Below, piece after piece: positions 18,164-28,168 of a stretch of DNA of 64,000 nt. The position numbers were made by a program, and so were the translations under genes. Numbering within the stretch: position 1 is the stretch's first letter; each line of letters starts with the position of its first letter. Source of the stretch: Thalassomonas sp. RHCl1 (GTDB taxonomy: Bacteria; Pseudomonadota; Gammaproteobacteria; Enterobacterales; Alteromonadaceae); assembly GCF_947387555.1 (NCBI RefSeq), contig NZ_CANDNZ010000018.1, positions 1 to 64,000 on the forward strand, in the 5' to 3' direction. The notes beneath the pieces are model-generated. The model saw only the letters and a list, made by a program, of their open reading frames with translations. It had not been told where the DNA came from and searched no databases.

Positions 18164-19027
18164 ATGACCAAGAGTTTAATCCTGGTGCTGTTATTGTTAC
18201 TACCTTTGCTGACAGTCCAGGCAAGCGAGACAAGTGATTTTACCTTACCGAAAATACAAGTTGTCCCTATCAAAGACACCCGGGAAGACAGGCAGTATGA
18301 GCTGTATATCAAGCTGCCTGAGGAATACGAAAAACATAAGGATAAGACCTATCCGGTGCTCTATTTTACCGACGCCATCTGGCATGTTGAATTATTATCC
18401 GCAACCAGCGAATTCCTGATGGAAGAAGTTATTTTAGTGGGCATTTCCTGGCAGAAGGACATCAATAAAGACTTACAGAAAGAACTTGGGGCACATGTCA
18501 GTCGCTATAGAGATTATTCGATAAACAAATCAAGCAATCCGGAACGCCAGGCGAAATATCAGTTCGGCCAGGCCAGTAATCATCTGGCGTTTATTCGTCA
18601 AGATGTCATTAAACATATAGAAAAAAACTACCGAACCCAGCCTGACAATCGCAGCTATTTTGGCTATTCCGCCGGAGGTTTATTCGGCACTTATATCTTA
18701 ATGGCACAACCCGATACCTTTAAAAACTACATTCTTGGCAGCCCGTCACTTTGGAGAAATATTCCCCAGCTCTCTGAGCTTGGCGCTAAATCAGCTTTAA
18801 AACATAAGGGCCTCAATGCCAACGTTTTTATTTCATACGGCACCCAGGAAAAGGAGTTGGGCGAACATATCAGGGAATTTACTCAGCTGCTGAAAAGCAG
18901 AAACGATAACAGCCTGTCTTTAAAGCATCCGGTGATTGAGGGTAGCCACCAGACAGCTTTTCCTATGACCGGCGTACGCAGCATGACCTGGTTATCAAAC
19001 TTAAGCAAAGAAGGGGCTAAATCATGA
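18164..19027 (+). CDS. secreted alpha/beta hydrolase (esterase D / IroE-like)
   Basis: 287 residues. The signal peptide is at 1-20 (LILVLLLLLPLLTVQA). The nucleophile elbow is GYSAGG with Ser near residue 169; a late His lies in EGSHQTAFP near 263. This matches the putative esterase family that includes IroE and Fes-like trilactone hydrolases and S-formylglutathione-hydrolase-like enzymes. No siderophore genes are nearby, so the substrate stays open. It overlaps the next gene by 4 bp (ATGA), so the pair is translationally coupled. Confidence 0.87.
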   Translation: MTKSLILVLLLLLPLLTVQASETSDFTLPKIQVVPIKDTREDRQYELYIKLPEEYEKHKDKTYPVLYFTDAIWHVELLSATSEFLMEEVILVGISWQKDINKDLQKELGAHVSRYRDYSINKSSNPERQAKYQFGQASNHLAFIRQDVIKHIEKNYRTQPDNRSYFGYSAGGLFGTYILMAQPDTFKNYILGSPSLWRNIPQLSELGAKSALKHKGLNANVFISYGTQEKELGEHIREFTQLLKSRNDNSLSLKHPVIEGSHQTAFPMTGVRSMTWLSNLSKEGAKS

Positions 19028-19896
19028 AACCGCTTTATATCTTTTGGCTCCTGTTGCTGCCTTTTCTCACCTTAGGTAACAAAAGTTACGGAGATAACAA
19101 GCTTCCAGCCCTTGAAGGCCCTTATCTCGGACAAAAGCCGCCGGGATTAATACCTGAAGTGTTCGCCCCCGGCATTGTCTCGACAAAACATCGTGACTTG
19201 AGCGCTTTCTTCACACCCGACATGCAAGCCCTCTATTTCACCAGGAAAGAGAACAACAGCAAAAAGTGGTCGTTAATCACTTTTACTTTAGAAAATAACA
19301 GGTGGCGCAAATCTGCCGTAGTCCCCAGGGTAGGCCGCCCTTTTATCTCGCCGGATGGTAACACCCTGCACTTGGGCAAAAAATACCGGCAGCGCAGCCC
19401 TGCCGGCTGGTCAGAGATCAAGAGCCTTGGCTCTCCTTACGAGGATATCCGCATCATGCGTCTTACCGCGTCATCAGCAGGCACCTATGTTTTTGACGAA
19501 GGGACGAGGGACGGTAAAGGTGTGCTTCGCTATTCACGCGTAACCGACGGCAAGCGTGAACAGCCAAAACCGCTCGGCAAGGCGATTAACACCGGCAAGT
19601 GGAACGCTCACCCTTTCATTGCACCGGACGAGTCCTACCTCATGTGGGATGGTGAAAGAGACGGCGGCTTTGGCGGTAATGATATTTATATCAGTTTCAG
19701 GCAGCCAGATGGCTCATGGGGTACTGCCATTAACTTAGGGGATAAGGTCAACACCGATGGCGAGCAATCCAGTCCCTATGTCACGCCGGACGGAAAATAC
19801 CTGTTCTTTAACAGCTACAACAGCCAGGGAAATGGGGATATCTATTGGGCGGATGCCCGAATGATTGAGGCGCTCAGACCTAAGTCAGCATCCTGA
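19024..19896 (+). CDS. exported PD40-repeat (WD40-like propeller) protein
   Basis: 290 residues. The signal peptide is at about 1-22 (LYIFWLLLLPFLTLG). The rest has PD40/TolB-type beta-propeller blades (FTPDMQALYFTRKENNSKKW, FIAPDESYLMWDGERDGGFG, YVTPDGKYLFFNSYNSQGNG). The GGNDIYISFRQPDGSWG pattern is common in exported propellers, often fused to OmpA-like domains elsewhere; no such domain is present here. It overlaps the esterase gene and shares its fold class with the periplasmic part of the divergent CadC-like regulator. Confidence 0.82.
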   Translation: MKPLYIFWLLLLPFLTLGNKSYGDNKLPALEGPYLGQKPPGLIPEVFAPGIVSTKHRDLSAFFTPDMQALYFTRKENNSKKWSLITFTLENNRWRKSAVVPRVGRPFISPDGNTLHLGKKYRQRSPAGWSEIKSLGSPYEDIRIMRLTASSAGTYVFDEGTRDGKGVLRYSRVTDGKREQPKPLGKAINTGKWNAHPFIAPDESYLMWDGERDGGFGGNDIYISFRQPDGSWGTAINLGDKVNTDGEQSSPYVTPDGKYLFFNSYNSQGNGDIYWADARMIEALRPKSAS

Positions 19897-19910
19897 AACA
19901 GCAGCTAAGC

Positions 19911-19945
19911 TTTCCCCCTGCCGCTTGAGCGGAGGGGGATAAAAT
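19911..19945. terminator. bidirectional terminator between converging genes
   Basis: TCCCCCT-CCGC and GCGG-AGGGGGA pair around TTGA with a single bulged G, flanked by T and A runs on both sides. It lies between the convergent PD40 and gorA genes. Confidence 0.7.
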
Positions 19946-19961
19946 AACGACGGCACAGTTC

Positions 19962-21329
19962 TTAGGTCAGAGTGACGAACTCTTCCGCCGAAGTGGGGTG
20001 AATAGCAACGGTATTATCAAAATCGCTTTTGGTCGCCCCCATCTTCATTGCCACGGCAAAGCCCTGCAGCAATTCATCGCTGCCAAACCCTATGCTGTGG
20101 ATACCGACAATTTTCTCTTCCTTGCCGACACAAATCAGTTTCATCCGGGTCGGATCCCTGTGCTCTTCGGTGATCGCCTGGTAAAGGGCGGTAAACTGGG
20201 AGTTATATACCTTCACCTGGTCTTCGCCATATTCGGCAATGGCTTCCGGCTCGGTCAAACCTACGGTACCGATTACCGGGTGACTGAATACCACCGTGGC
20301 GATATTGGAATAATCCAGGTGCTCATGGGGTTTGTTGTTAAACAAACGCTCACATAAACGGCGGCCCGCCGCCACGGCAACCGGGGTCAGCTGGGCACGG
20401 CCGGTATTGTCGCCGACGGCATAAATGCCTTCGACATTGGTGTTCTGGTACTTGTCGGTGGGAATAAAACCTCTTTCATCCACTTCCACCCCGGCGGCTT
20501 CGAGGTTGATATTATCGGTAGCCGGTTCGCGGCCGATGGCCCAGACCAGCTGCTGTACCGGTCCCACCTTGTTGCCGTTGGCAAGGTGGATCACTAAAGT
20601 GCCGTCGGCCAGCTTTTCCACCCGCTCAGGAATGCTGTGGGTGTGCAGGGTCGGCCCGTGCTTGGCCATCTGCTCCACCAGGGTCTCTTTTAACACAGGG
20701 TCGAAATTGCGCAGCGGCCCTTCCTTACGCACCAGCAAATGGGTCTCGGTGCCCAAGGCATTGAATACGCCCGCCAGTTCAACGGCGATATAACCGGCGC
20801 CGACCACGGCTACCGACTGTGGCTGCTCGGTCAGGGCAAAAAAGCCGTCCGAGTCGATACCGTATTCCGCCCCTTCAATCTCAGGGATCTGCGGGCGACC
20901 GCCGGTGGCGATAGTAATGTGATCTGCGGTATATAAGGTGCCGTCCACGTCCACGGTATTTTTATCGACAAATTTGGCAAAGCCGCGGATCACGGTGACA
21001 TCGTTATTATCAAAACCGCGCTGGTAGGCGGCATGGATACGTTCAATATAGGCTTCACGATTTTTCACCAAACGGGCCCAGTCAAAGCTCGGCTTTTCCT
21101 GGCTTAAGTAATCGGCAAAACCGTAATCGGGACCGTAAGCCATGGCATCGGCAATCTGCCCGGCATACCACATGGCTTTTTTCGGCACACAACCGACATT
21201 GACGCAGGTACCGCCAATGTATTTAGCTTCAATCACCGCGGCTTTTTTACCGTGTTTCGCCGCCCGGTTGGCAGAGGCGATACCACCGCTGCCGCCGCCT
21301 ATGGCGATATAATCAAAATGTTGTGTCAT
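19962..21329 (-). CDS. gorA: glutathione-disulfide reductase
   Basis: 455 residues, the standard length. It reduces GSSG with NADPH in the cytoplasm. The FAD-binding [17 protein letters not shown] is at the N-terminus. The redox-active disulfide GGTCVNVGC lies near residues 39-47. The NADPH domain has [19 protein letters not shown]. The C-terminal dimer domain carries the catalytic [10 protein letters not shown] motif. It is monocistronic, ending at a shared terminator. All key residues are intact. Confidence 0.97.
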   Translation of the reverse strand: MTQHFDYIAIGGGSGGIASANRAAKHGKKAAVIEAKYIGGTCVNVGCVPKKAMWYAGQIADAMAYGPDYGFADYLSQEKPSFDWARLVKNREAYIERIHAAYQRGFDNNDVTVIRGFAKFVDKNTVDVDGTLYTADHITIATGGRPQIPEIEGAEYGIDSDGFFALTEQPQSVAVVGAGYIAVELAGVFNALGTETHLLVRKEGPLRNFDPVLKETLVEQMAKHGPTLHTHSIPERVEKLADGTLVIHLANGNKVGPVQQLVWAIGREPATDNINLEAAGVEVDERGFIPTDKYQNTNVEGIYAVGDNTGRAQLTPVAVAAGRRLCERLFNNKPHEHLDYSNIATVVFSHPVIGTVGLTEPEAIAEYGEDQVKVYNSQFTALYQAITEEHRDPTRMKLICVGKEEKIVGIHSIGFGSDELLQGFAVAMKMGATKSDFDNTVAIHPTSAEEFVTLT

Positions 21330-21514
21330 CTGGTAGCCCTTAAAATTTATCGGATATTATGGTTGTAGCAATAGTAGAAAATGAAAAGACCGCCTGGGGC
21401 AGATATCACTTTCACTTGTTCTTTAGAGGTATAATGTGGGCGCAGCCGGGTCAGGATTCAAGCATTTGAGGAAATTTAACCCGGCCGGTATTTGTATCAA
21501 TGAGTTGACAGCGA

Positions 21515-23878
21515 TCAGACAAACTCCAATTCCGGCGCGGTCACTTCTATGTTGTTGATCATCAGCATTTCCATTAACTCATCCGCTTCCACCGGTTTAC
21601 TGTATAAATATCCCTGAATAAAATGGCACTGGCGATCCACCAGGTAAAGCATCTGCTCCTTGGTTTCCACCCCCTCGGCAATACAGGACATATTCAGGCT
21701 TTTCGCCAGCACTAAGGTAGCATCGACTATCGCCTCGTCGGTTTTATCCCGGCCGATACCGGAAACAAAACTGCCGTCGATTTTAATGATATCCAGCGGC
21801 ATCTGCTTTAAATAAGACAGCGAAGAATAACCGGTGCCAAAGTCGTCCAGCGCCAGCTTCACCCCGAGTTTAGACAAGGCATTCATAGTGCGGATCGCCT
21901 TTTGCGGCTCGGAAATAAAGGCGCTTTCGGTGATTTCCAGTTTTAACGCCCCCGGCGGTAAATCATATTCTTCCAACAGCTTTTTCACATAGGGCAACAA
22001 GTTATCCTGGGCAAAATGCTGGGGCGCCAGGTTCACCGACAAAAAGATCCCCGGACGTACCGCATGCCAGCGTTTGAGATCTGCCAGCCCCTTACACAAC
22101 ACGTTTTCCGTCATCGGGATGATCAGCCCCAGCTCTTCGGCAATGGGAATAAAGTCCATCGGCGGCACCAGGCCTTCATCGGTGCGCCAGCGCATCAACA
22201 GCTCGACGCCAATCGCCTTGCCGGTAAAGGCATCCACCACCGGCTGGTAATGGTTAATCAACTCATTGTTGGCCACCGCCGTTTTAAGCTCGGATTCTCT
22301 CCTCAGCCTTTCTTTGGCCTCAAAATTCATCCTCGGGGTGAAAAACTGGAAGGTATTGCGGCCGATCTGCTTGGCGTGATACATGGCGACATCGGCGTTT
22401 CTTAACAGCTCGCTGGAATTGCCGGCATCTTCCGGATACAGGGCGATGCCGATACTGGCGCCGATACACACCTCGTTGTTATTGAGCATGATCGGCTTTT
22501 CCACCTCGCGGATCACTTTTTCCGCGATCCGCCCCAGATGGCTGTTGCTGCGAAAAGACTCCAGCAACACCACAAATTCATCACCGCCGATCCGGGCCAC
22601 GGTATCGTCGCCGCGCAAGATCTCCGTCAGCCGGTTGGAAATTTCCTTGAGCAATAAATCCCCGCATTCATGACCCAAAGAATCATTGATCTGTTTAAAG
22701 CGGTCCAAATCGATAAAAAACAGGGCAATAGAGTCTTTTTTGCGGATGGAATAATCGATGGCATGCTTGATCCTGTCCAGCAATAACGCCCGGTTGGGCA
22801 GCTCGGTCAGGTGATCATAATTGGCCAGGTAACGCAGCTCTTTTTCGGCATTTTTCTGGGCGCTGATATCCGTCAGCACCAGAATATAATGCAGCCGGTT
22901 ATTGGTGCGGTTGCGGCTGACACTGATATTGATGATCACATGATATTCTTCCCCGGTTTTGGTGGCGATCAATTCTTCGCCGCGCCAGTGATCGTTTTCA
23001 TGCAGGGTGGAAAACAACTCCCGGTAGAATGCCAGCCGTTTCGGGGTAATGCCCAAGGTATTGGGTTCAAAGGCAAATTCTTCCGCTTCCCAGCCAAACA
23101 CATCTCTCAGCGACTGGTTGGCGGTCACCTGGTTAAAGTTTTCATCGATGATCAAGACCCAGTCCTTGGTGAGCTTAAAGGCATCGCCATAATACTGGGC
23201 ACGCTCTTCATCCGCCCGCGACTGGGTGATATTGGTATAAGAGCCGGTGATCCGGGTCGGCTCCCCCAGGGTATTGACCGCGACAATTTTGCCGAGATCT
23301 TTATACCAGAGCCACTGGCCGCCGCGACTTTGCAAACGATAGGTGCAGGAAAAGGTGGCATTGAGATCGCCGTTATCGATAAACAGCTGCCACATGGTTA
23401 AAAAGGTGTCTTTGTCGTCGGGGTGGATCAAGCTGATATGCTGCTCAAAAGCATAAAACGGGCTGTCCTGGCTATAATGCAGCTCGGCGGTAAAACGTTT
23501 GCCAAACATCTGGTTTTGCGCCGACAGCCAGTCCCAAACTTCGCTGTCGCTGCCCCGAAGCGCCAGCTGTAACCTTTGTTCGCGAAATTTTACCTGCTCA
23601 TGGGCTTCAAGCAACCGCTGCCTTTGCCTCTGGCTGCGGTAATGCCATATCCCCACCAACAACAATAATACCAGGGTATAAACAATATAAACCGATAAGC
23701 TGTTAAATTGCCCTAAACCGGCACCTAACGGCTGAGTGACGCCCGTCTGCTGATCTTGTGCCACCACCAAAAAGCCATAACCGCCGCCAAGCAGCAGGGA
23801 ATAGCAAACAAACTTCAGTATTTGAAGCAGACGATATTTGATCGATATTTTAGGTACAACTGACTGGCTCATATTCAC
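21515..23878 (-). CDS. membrane PAS-PAS-GGDEF-EAL cyclic-di-GMP protein
   Basis: 787 residues. Two N-terminal membrane helices (about 23-42 and 60-78) flank a short periplasmic loop. Two PAS-type domains follow (about 95-215 and 230-345), the first with the PAC end ITGSYTNITQSRADEERAQY. The GGDEF domain has an intact RIGGDEFVVLL, so cyclase activity is plausible. The EAL domain begins GVELLMRW in place of the usual EALLRW, but DDFGTGYSSLSYL and EGVETKEQ are intact, so phosphodiesterase activity is also plausible. The periplasmic part is too short for a classical sensor, so the PAS domains are the likely inputs. Confidence 0.93.
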   Translation of the reverse strand: MNMSQSVVPKISIKYRLLQILKFVCYSLLLGGGYGFLVVAQDQQTGVTQPLGAGLGQFNSLSVYIVYTLVLLLLVGIWHYRSQRQRQRLLEAHEQVKFREQRLQLALRGSDSEVWDWLSAQNQMFGKRFTAELHYSQDSPFYAFEQHISLIHPDDKDTFLTMWQLFIDNGDLNATFSCTYRLQSRGGQWLWYKDLGKIVAVNTLGEPTRITGSYTNITQSRADEERAQYYGDAFKLTKDWVLIIDENFNQVTANQSLRDVFGWEAEEFAFEPNTLGITPKRLAFYRELFSTLHENDHWRGEELIATKTGEEYHVIINISVSRNRTNNRLHYILVLTDISAQKNAEKELRYLANYDHLTELPNRALLLDRIKHAIDYSIRKKDSIALFFIDLDRFKQINDSLGHECGDLLLKEISNRLTEILRGDDTVARIGGDEFVVLLESFRSNSHLGRIAEKVIREVEKPIMLNNNEVCIGASIGIALYPEDAGNSSELLRNADVAMYHAKQIGRNTFQFFTPRMNFEAKERLRRESELKTAVANNELINHYQPVVDAFTGKAIGVELLMRWRTDEGLVPPMDFIPIAEELGLIIPMTENVLCKGLADLKRWHAVRPGIFLSVNLAPQHFAQDNLLPYVKKLLEEYDLPPGALKLEITESAFISEPQKAIRTMNALSKLGVKLALDDFGTGYSSLSYLKQMPLDIIKIDGSFVSGIGRDKTDEAIVDATLVLAKSLNMSCIAEGVETKEQMLYLVDRQCHFIQGYLYSKPVEADELMEMLMINNIEVTAPELEFV

Positions 23879-24303
23879 ACTATATCTAACATTTATCTGG
23901 CAAAAGGATGATAAATATCAGTAGTCGTTAATAACTAAGCCGCTCCCGGGTCTCGGGCGATGACAAAAGGTTAAATCTACCGATTCATCCATGAATAACA
24001 CCTGGTGGATAAGGCAGCCCTCAAGTCCAAGCGCTTTGAACAGCACTTGCACAGTGGCGTGGCCTGTGCCACGGATATATCTTTCAGGTTAATAATTTCT
24101 CTTATTTACTGTAAATTTACAAACAATATTTAAGACAAAAAAAATATATTACCTTGCATTAACATCTATTTTTTTTGATCTGGTTGGTAATTTTATAAAA
24201 AAAGCCGGATTAACAGTAAATAACGGGCAAATAACAGACAAAGCTTGAATAACGCCGCAAGAGGTATTACATCTAAGACAACATTCGCTAAAAACTGAAG
24301 ATT
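23879..24303. other. 425-bp intergenic region before prlC
   Basis: This spacer separates two divergent genes. It has an AT-rich right half with A and T tracts, and a GC-rich patch (24050-24080) where GTGGC and GCCAC could pair. No convincing gene or named RNA is visible. Confidence 0.5.
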
Positions 24304-26346
24304 ATGAGCAATCCATTATTGTCACTAAAAGGACTTCCCGAATTTTCCAAAATCAAACCTGAGCATGTAAAACCGGCCCTGGAGCAGGCGATAACAACAT
24401 GTAAAGACACAATAAGCCGGGTCTTAAGCGAGAACACCAGCTACAGCTGGGATAACCTGGTAGCGCCGATCAACGAAGCAGACGATCTGCTCGGGCGCTT
24501 ATGGTCGCCCGTCTCCCATATGAATTCAGTGATCAGCAGCGATGAATTACGTGAAGCTTATGAATCCTGCCTGCCGCTGCTGTCGGAATACGGCACTTTT
24601 GTCGGCCAGCACGAAGGTTTGTTCAAGGCTTACCAGCAAATTTCACAAAGCGATGAATATCAACAGCTCGATACCGCCCAGCGCAAGGTGATCGACAACG
24701 CCTTACGGGACTTTAAATTATCCGGTATTGCCTTAAATGAAGAGGACAAAAAACGCTACGGTGAAATATCCACCCAGCTGTCGGAACTCGGCTCCAAGTT
24801 CAGCAATAATGTTTTAGATGCCACCCATGCCTTTGATGTCTTGATCACTGACGAAAAAGAACTGGCAGGCCTGCCGCAAAGCGCCCTGGATGCCGCGAAA
24901 GCCCTGGCCGAAGCCCATGACAAGTCTGGCTGGTTATTTACCCTGGACATTCCCAGCTACCTGCCAGTAATGATGTACTGTGATAACAGTGACTTGCGTG
25001 AAAAACTATACCGCGCTTATGTGACCCGGGCATCAGAACTCGGCCCCAACGGCGGCGAATTTGACAACGGTGAGGTGATGGCGGAGTTGCTGAAATTACG
25101 TCACGAACTGGCGCAATTATTAGACTTTAACAACTACGCGGAAAAGTCCCTGGCCACGAAAATGGCGACTTCCACCGGCGAAGTATTACAATTCCTGGAA
25201 GATCTCGCCACCAAATCCAAAGCCCAGGGGCAGCAGGATGTTAAAGAACTGCATGAATTTGCCGAAAAAGAATTTGGTAAAAGCGAGCTCCAAGCCTGGG
25301 ATCTGCCCTATTACAGCGAAAAATTAAAACAAAGCCGCTACGCCATCTCAGATGAAGACCTGCGCCCCTACTTCCCGGAAGCCACCGTAGTCAAAGGTTT
25401 GTTTGAAGTGGTGCACCGCCTGTTCGGTCTGAGTATAGAAGAGCGCAGCGGCGTTGATGTCTGGCATCAAGACGTAAAATTCTATGATGTCTTTGATAAA
25501 GACCATAACCTGCGCGGCAGTTTCTATCTGGATCTTTATGCCAGAGCGAAAAAACGCGGCGGCGCCTGGATGGACGACTGTGTCGGCCGCCGTGCCCTGA
25601 GCGATAACGCGGTACAGTTACCTGTCGCCTATCTGACCTGTAACTTCAGCCAGCCGGTAGGCGATAAACCGGCGCTGTTTACCCATAACGAAGTGGTCAC
25701 CCTGTTCCATGAGTTCGGCCACGGTATCCATCATATGCTGACCCAGATCAATGCCGCCGATGTTGCCGGTATTAACGGTGTGCCCTGGGATGCGGTAGAG
25801 CTGCCGAGCCAGTTCCTGGAAAACTGGTGCTGGCAACCTGAGGCACTGGCGTTTATTTCCGGCCACTATGAAACCGGCGAGCCCCTACCTCAGGAAATGC
25901 TCGACAAGATGCTGGCAGCGAAAAACTACCAGTCGGCAATGCAGATGTTACGCCAGCTGGAATTCAGTATTTTCGACTTCAGCATGCATGCCAGTTACGA
26001 CCCTGCCAAAGGGGACGAAATTCAGCAGGTACTGGATCAGGTACGGGAAAAATACGCCGTGATCAAAGCGCCGGAATTTAACCGCTTCCAGCACAGCTTC
26101 GGCCACATTTTCGGCGGCGGCTATGCTGCCGGTTATTACAGCTATAAGTGGGCGGAAGTATTGTCTGCCGACGCCTTTAGCCGTTTCGAAGACGAAGGCA
26201 TTTTCAACGAGCAGGTCGGCCGGGACTTTTTAACCAATATCCTGGAAAAAGGCGGCTCACAGGAGCCAAGCGAACTGTTTAAAGCCTTCCGCGGCCGGGA
26301 TCCGGAAATTGATGCCCTGCTGCGCCACAGCGGCATCACAGGTTAA
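24304..26346 (+). CDS. prlC: oligopeptidase A (M3 zinc metallopeptidase)
   Basis: 680 residues, matching E. coli PrlC/OpdA. A cytoplasmic thimet-oligopeptidase-type enzyme that degrades short peptides, including cleaved signal peptides. The zinc site FHEFGHGIHHML (HEXXH) lies near residues 470-480, with the third ligand Glu in LPSQFLENWCW about 30 residues later. The C-terminal HSFGHIFGGGYAAGYYSYKW is characteristic of the family. A terminator follows at 26407. In E. coli prlC is also next to rsmJ; here a glycosylase gene lies between them. Confidence 0.97.
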   Translation: MSNPLLSLKGLPEFSKIKPEHVKPALEQAITTCKDTISRVLSENTSYSWDNLVAPINEADDLLGRLWSPVSHMNSVISSDELREAYESCLPLLSEYGTFVGQHEGLFKAYQQISQSDEYQQLDTAQRKVIDNALRDFKLSGIALNEEDKKRYGEISTQLSELGSKFSNNVLDATHAFDVLITDEKELAGLPQSALDAAKALAEAHDKSGWLFTLDIPSYLPVMMYCDNSDLREKLYRAYVTRASELGPNGGEFDNGEVMAELLKLRHELAQLLDFNNYAEKSLATKMATSTGEVLQFLEDLATKSKAQGQQDVKELHEFAEKEFGKSELQAWDLPYYSEKLKQSRYAISDEDLRPYFPEATVVKGLFEVVHRLFGLSIEERSGVDVWHQDVKFYDVFDKDHNLRGSFYLDLYARAKKRGGAWMDDCVGRRALSDNAVQLPVAYLTCNFSQPVGDKPALFTHNEVVTLFHEFGHGIHHMLTQINAADVAGINGVPWDAVELPSQFLENWCWQPEALAFISGHYETGEPLPQEMLDKMLAAKNYQSAMQMLRQLEFSIFDFSMHASYDPAKGDEIQQVLDQVREKYAVIKAPEFNRFQHSFGHIFGGGYAAGYYSYKWAEVLSADAFSRFEDEGIFNEQVGRDFLTNILEKGGSQEPSELFKAFRGRDPEIDALLRHSGITG

Positions 26347-26406
26347 CTTAACTGGTTAATCAGACAAGGGAAAACCCCGGGTTTTTCCCGGCAGTAACTA
26401 AACCGG

Positions 26407-26442
26407 AAAGATAACCGTTTAAAGCGGTTATCTTTTCTTTTT
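26407..26442 (+). terminator. terminator after prlC
   Basis: An 11-bp perfect stem (26407-26417 with 26425-26435) with a 7-nt loop is followed by TTTTCTTTTTT. A second, weaker GGGAAAA/TTTTCCC hairpin lies just before it. Confidence 0.8.
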
Positions 26443-26460
26443 TAAAAGAATATAAAAATT

Positions 26461-27156
26461 ATGACCTTAGAAAGTTTCGACTCCCTGTATCAGCGCGCCC
26501 TGGAACGCAAGGGCGGAGAAAAACGCCTCAAGCAACTGATCGACATTGATAGCCCGGCACTGCCGCTGGCACAACTCACCGACGACAGGGTATTGGCCGC
26601 CTTCACCAAAAAAGTGTTCCAGTCCGGTTTTGTCTGGCGGGTAGTGGAAAACAAATGGCCGAATTTTGAAGAGATCTTTTTCAATTTTAATATCGAAAAA
26701 ATCCTGATGATGCCGGAAGAAATGCTTGAGCGCAAAGCCGCCGATCCCGGCATTATCCGCAACTACAACAAGGTAAAAACCATCAAGGGCAATGCCCAGA
26801 TGATCTTTGAGCAGCAAACCCCCGACTGCTCTTTTGCCGAATTTATCCGCCAATGGCCCTGCACAGACATTATCGGCCTGTGGGCTTTTCTTAAAAAACA
26901 CGGCCAGCGCCTCGGCGGCAATACCGGCCCCTACGCCCTGCGCGCCATGGGTAAAGACACCTTTTTAATTACCCGCGACGTCGAAGCCTATTTCCGCGCC
27001 CACGACATTATTACCGGCGGCGTACAAAGCAAATCCAGCCTCAAGGCGATTCAGGACAGCTTTAACCAGTGGCACCAGGAAAGCGGGCGCTCCTTCGGCC
27101 AGCTCAGCCGTTTGGTCGCCATGGCCACCGGCGATAACCATATCCAGGCAGAATAA
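26461..27156 (+). CDS. DNA-3-methyladenine glycosylase I family protein
   Basis: 231 residues. It resembles the adenine glycosylase (Tag) family: [40 protein letters not shown] and [20 protein letters not shown] follow the order of Tag helices. It removes 3-methyladenine from alkylated DNA. Compared with E. coli Tag it lacks the N-terminal Cys of the zinc snap, so it belongs to a zinc-less branch. It starts 20 bp after the prlC terminator and 5 bp before rsmJ, with which it is co-transcribed. Confidence 0.85.
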   Translation: MTLESFDSLYQRALERKGGEKRLKQLIDIDSPALPLAQLTDDRVLAAFTKKVFQSGFVWRVVENKWPNFEEIFFNFNIEKILMMPEEMLERKAADPGIIRNYNKVKTIKGNAQMIFEQQTPDCSFAEFIRQWPCTDIIGLWAFLKKHGQRLGGNTGPYALRAMGKDTFLITRDVEAYFRAHDIITGGVQSKSSLKAIQDSFNQWHQESGRSFGQLSRLVAMATGDNHIQAE

Positions 27157-27161
27157 CCCTT

Positions 27162-27983
27162 ATGTCAGCCAACTCCGCACTACAAGACATGCTTGATAAA
27201 ACCGCCGTCGCCTATATTCACAGCGAAGATGCCGCGGTGGCGAAAAAAATTGCCGCCAAATGGCAGCTGCAATATATCGGCGATGCCAATGCCGCCAAAC
27301 AGCATCCGCAGCTGGCGTTTTTACTGCAGGTAAATTGCCACCAGCTGGAGCTGAGCAAGCTGGACGAGCCGAAATTAGGCGCGATCAAGGTCGACTTTGT
27401 CGAAGGGGCTGTCGCCCACAGACGTAAATTCGGCGGCGGCCGCGGCCAGGATATCGCCAAGGCCATAGGCTTAAAACACGGCTTTACCCCGCACGTGGTC
27501 GACGGCACCGCCGGCCTTGGCCGCGATTCGTTTGTACTGGCCAGCCTCGGCTGCAAAGTAACTATGCTCGAACGCATGCCGATCGTGGCGGCCCTGCTCG
27601 AAGACGGCCTGGAGCGCGCCAAACTCAACAGCGATGTCGGTGAGATTGCCGAAAACATGGCGCTGATCCATGCCTCGTCACTGGAAAACCTCGACAGCGC
27701 ACAGGCTCCGGATGTCATTTACCTGGATCCCATGTACCCGCACCGGGAAAAGTCGGCCCAGGTGAAAAAAGAAATGCGTATCTTCCAGACCCTGGTGGGC
27801 GAAGATCTCGATGCCGACGGCTTGCTGGCACCGGCGCTGGCACTGGCAAAATACCGGGTGGTGGTCAAACGCCCCAGCTATGCGCCGCCGTTAGCCGGGA
27901 AAAAGCCTTCCACCAGCATCAAGATGAAAAAGAACCGTTTTGACGTTTATGTCAACCAGGGCATCCCCAAGGTAGAAAGTTAA
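27162..27983 (+). CDS. rsmJ: 16S rRNA (guanine1516-N2)-methyltransferase
   Basis: 273 residues. Modifies G1516 of 16S rRNA. The SAM-binding site is [20 protein letters not shown] near residues 112-131, with the acidic MLERMP following. The catalytic [20 protein letters not shown] matches the RsmJ signature. The C-terminus has [17 protein letters not shown]. The gene lies 5 bp behind the glycosylase gene. It runs into the spacer before the chemotaxis gene with only a weak hairpin. Confidence 0.96.
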   Translation: MSANSALQDMLDKTAVAYIHSEDAAVAKKIAAKWQLQYIGDANAAKQHPQLAFLLQVNCHQLELSKLDEPKLGAIKVDFVEGAVAHRRKFGGGRGQDIAKAIGLKHGFTPHVVDGTAGLGRDSFVLASLGCKVTMLERMPIVAALLEDGLERAKLNSDVGEIAENMALIHASSLENLDSAQAPDVIYLDPMYPHREKSAQVKKEMRIFQTLVGEDLDADGLLAPALALAKYRVVVKRPSYAPPLAGKKPSTSIKMKKNRFDVYVNQGIPKVES

Positions 27984-28168
27984 GATAGGGAGCTGACACA
28001 AAAAGCCAAACCGGCTTGTTTAAGGCTAATAGCTTAACTTTCAATAACATCCAAACATGCTGGTCAACCACATGACGCCCTGTCATACGGGCGTCATAAA
28101 TTCGTAACCTTAGCGTCACCCAAGTGTCATATTAAGCAGGCAGAATCCATCCATCTTAAACCCACCGG

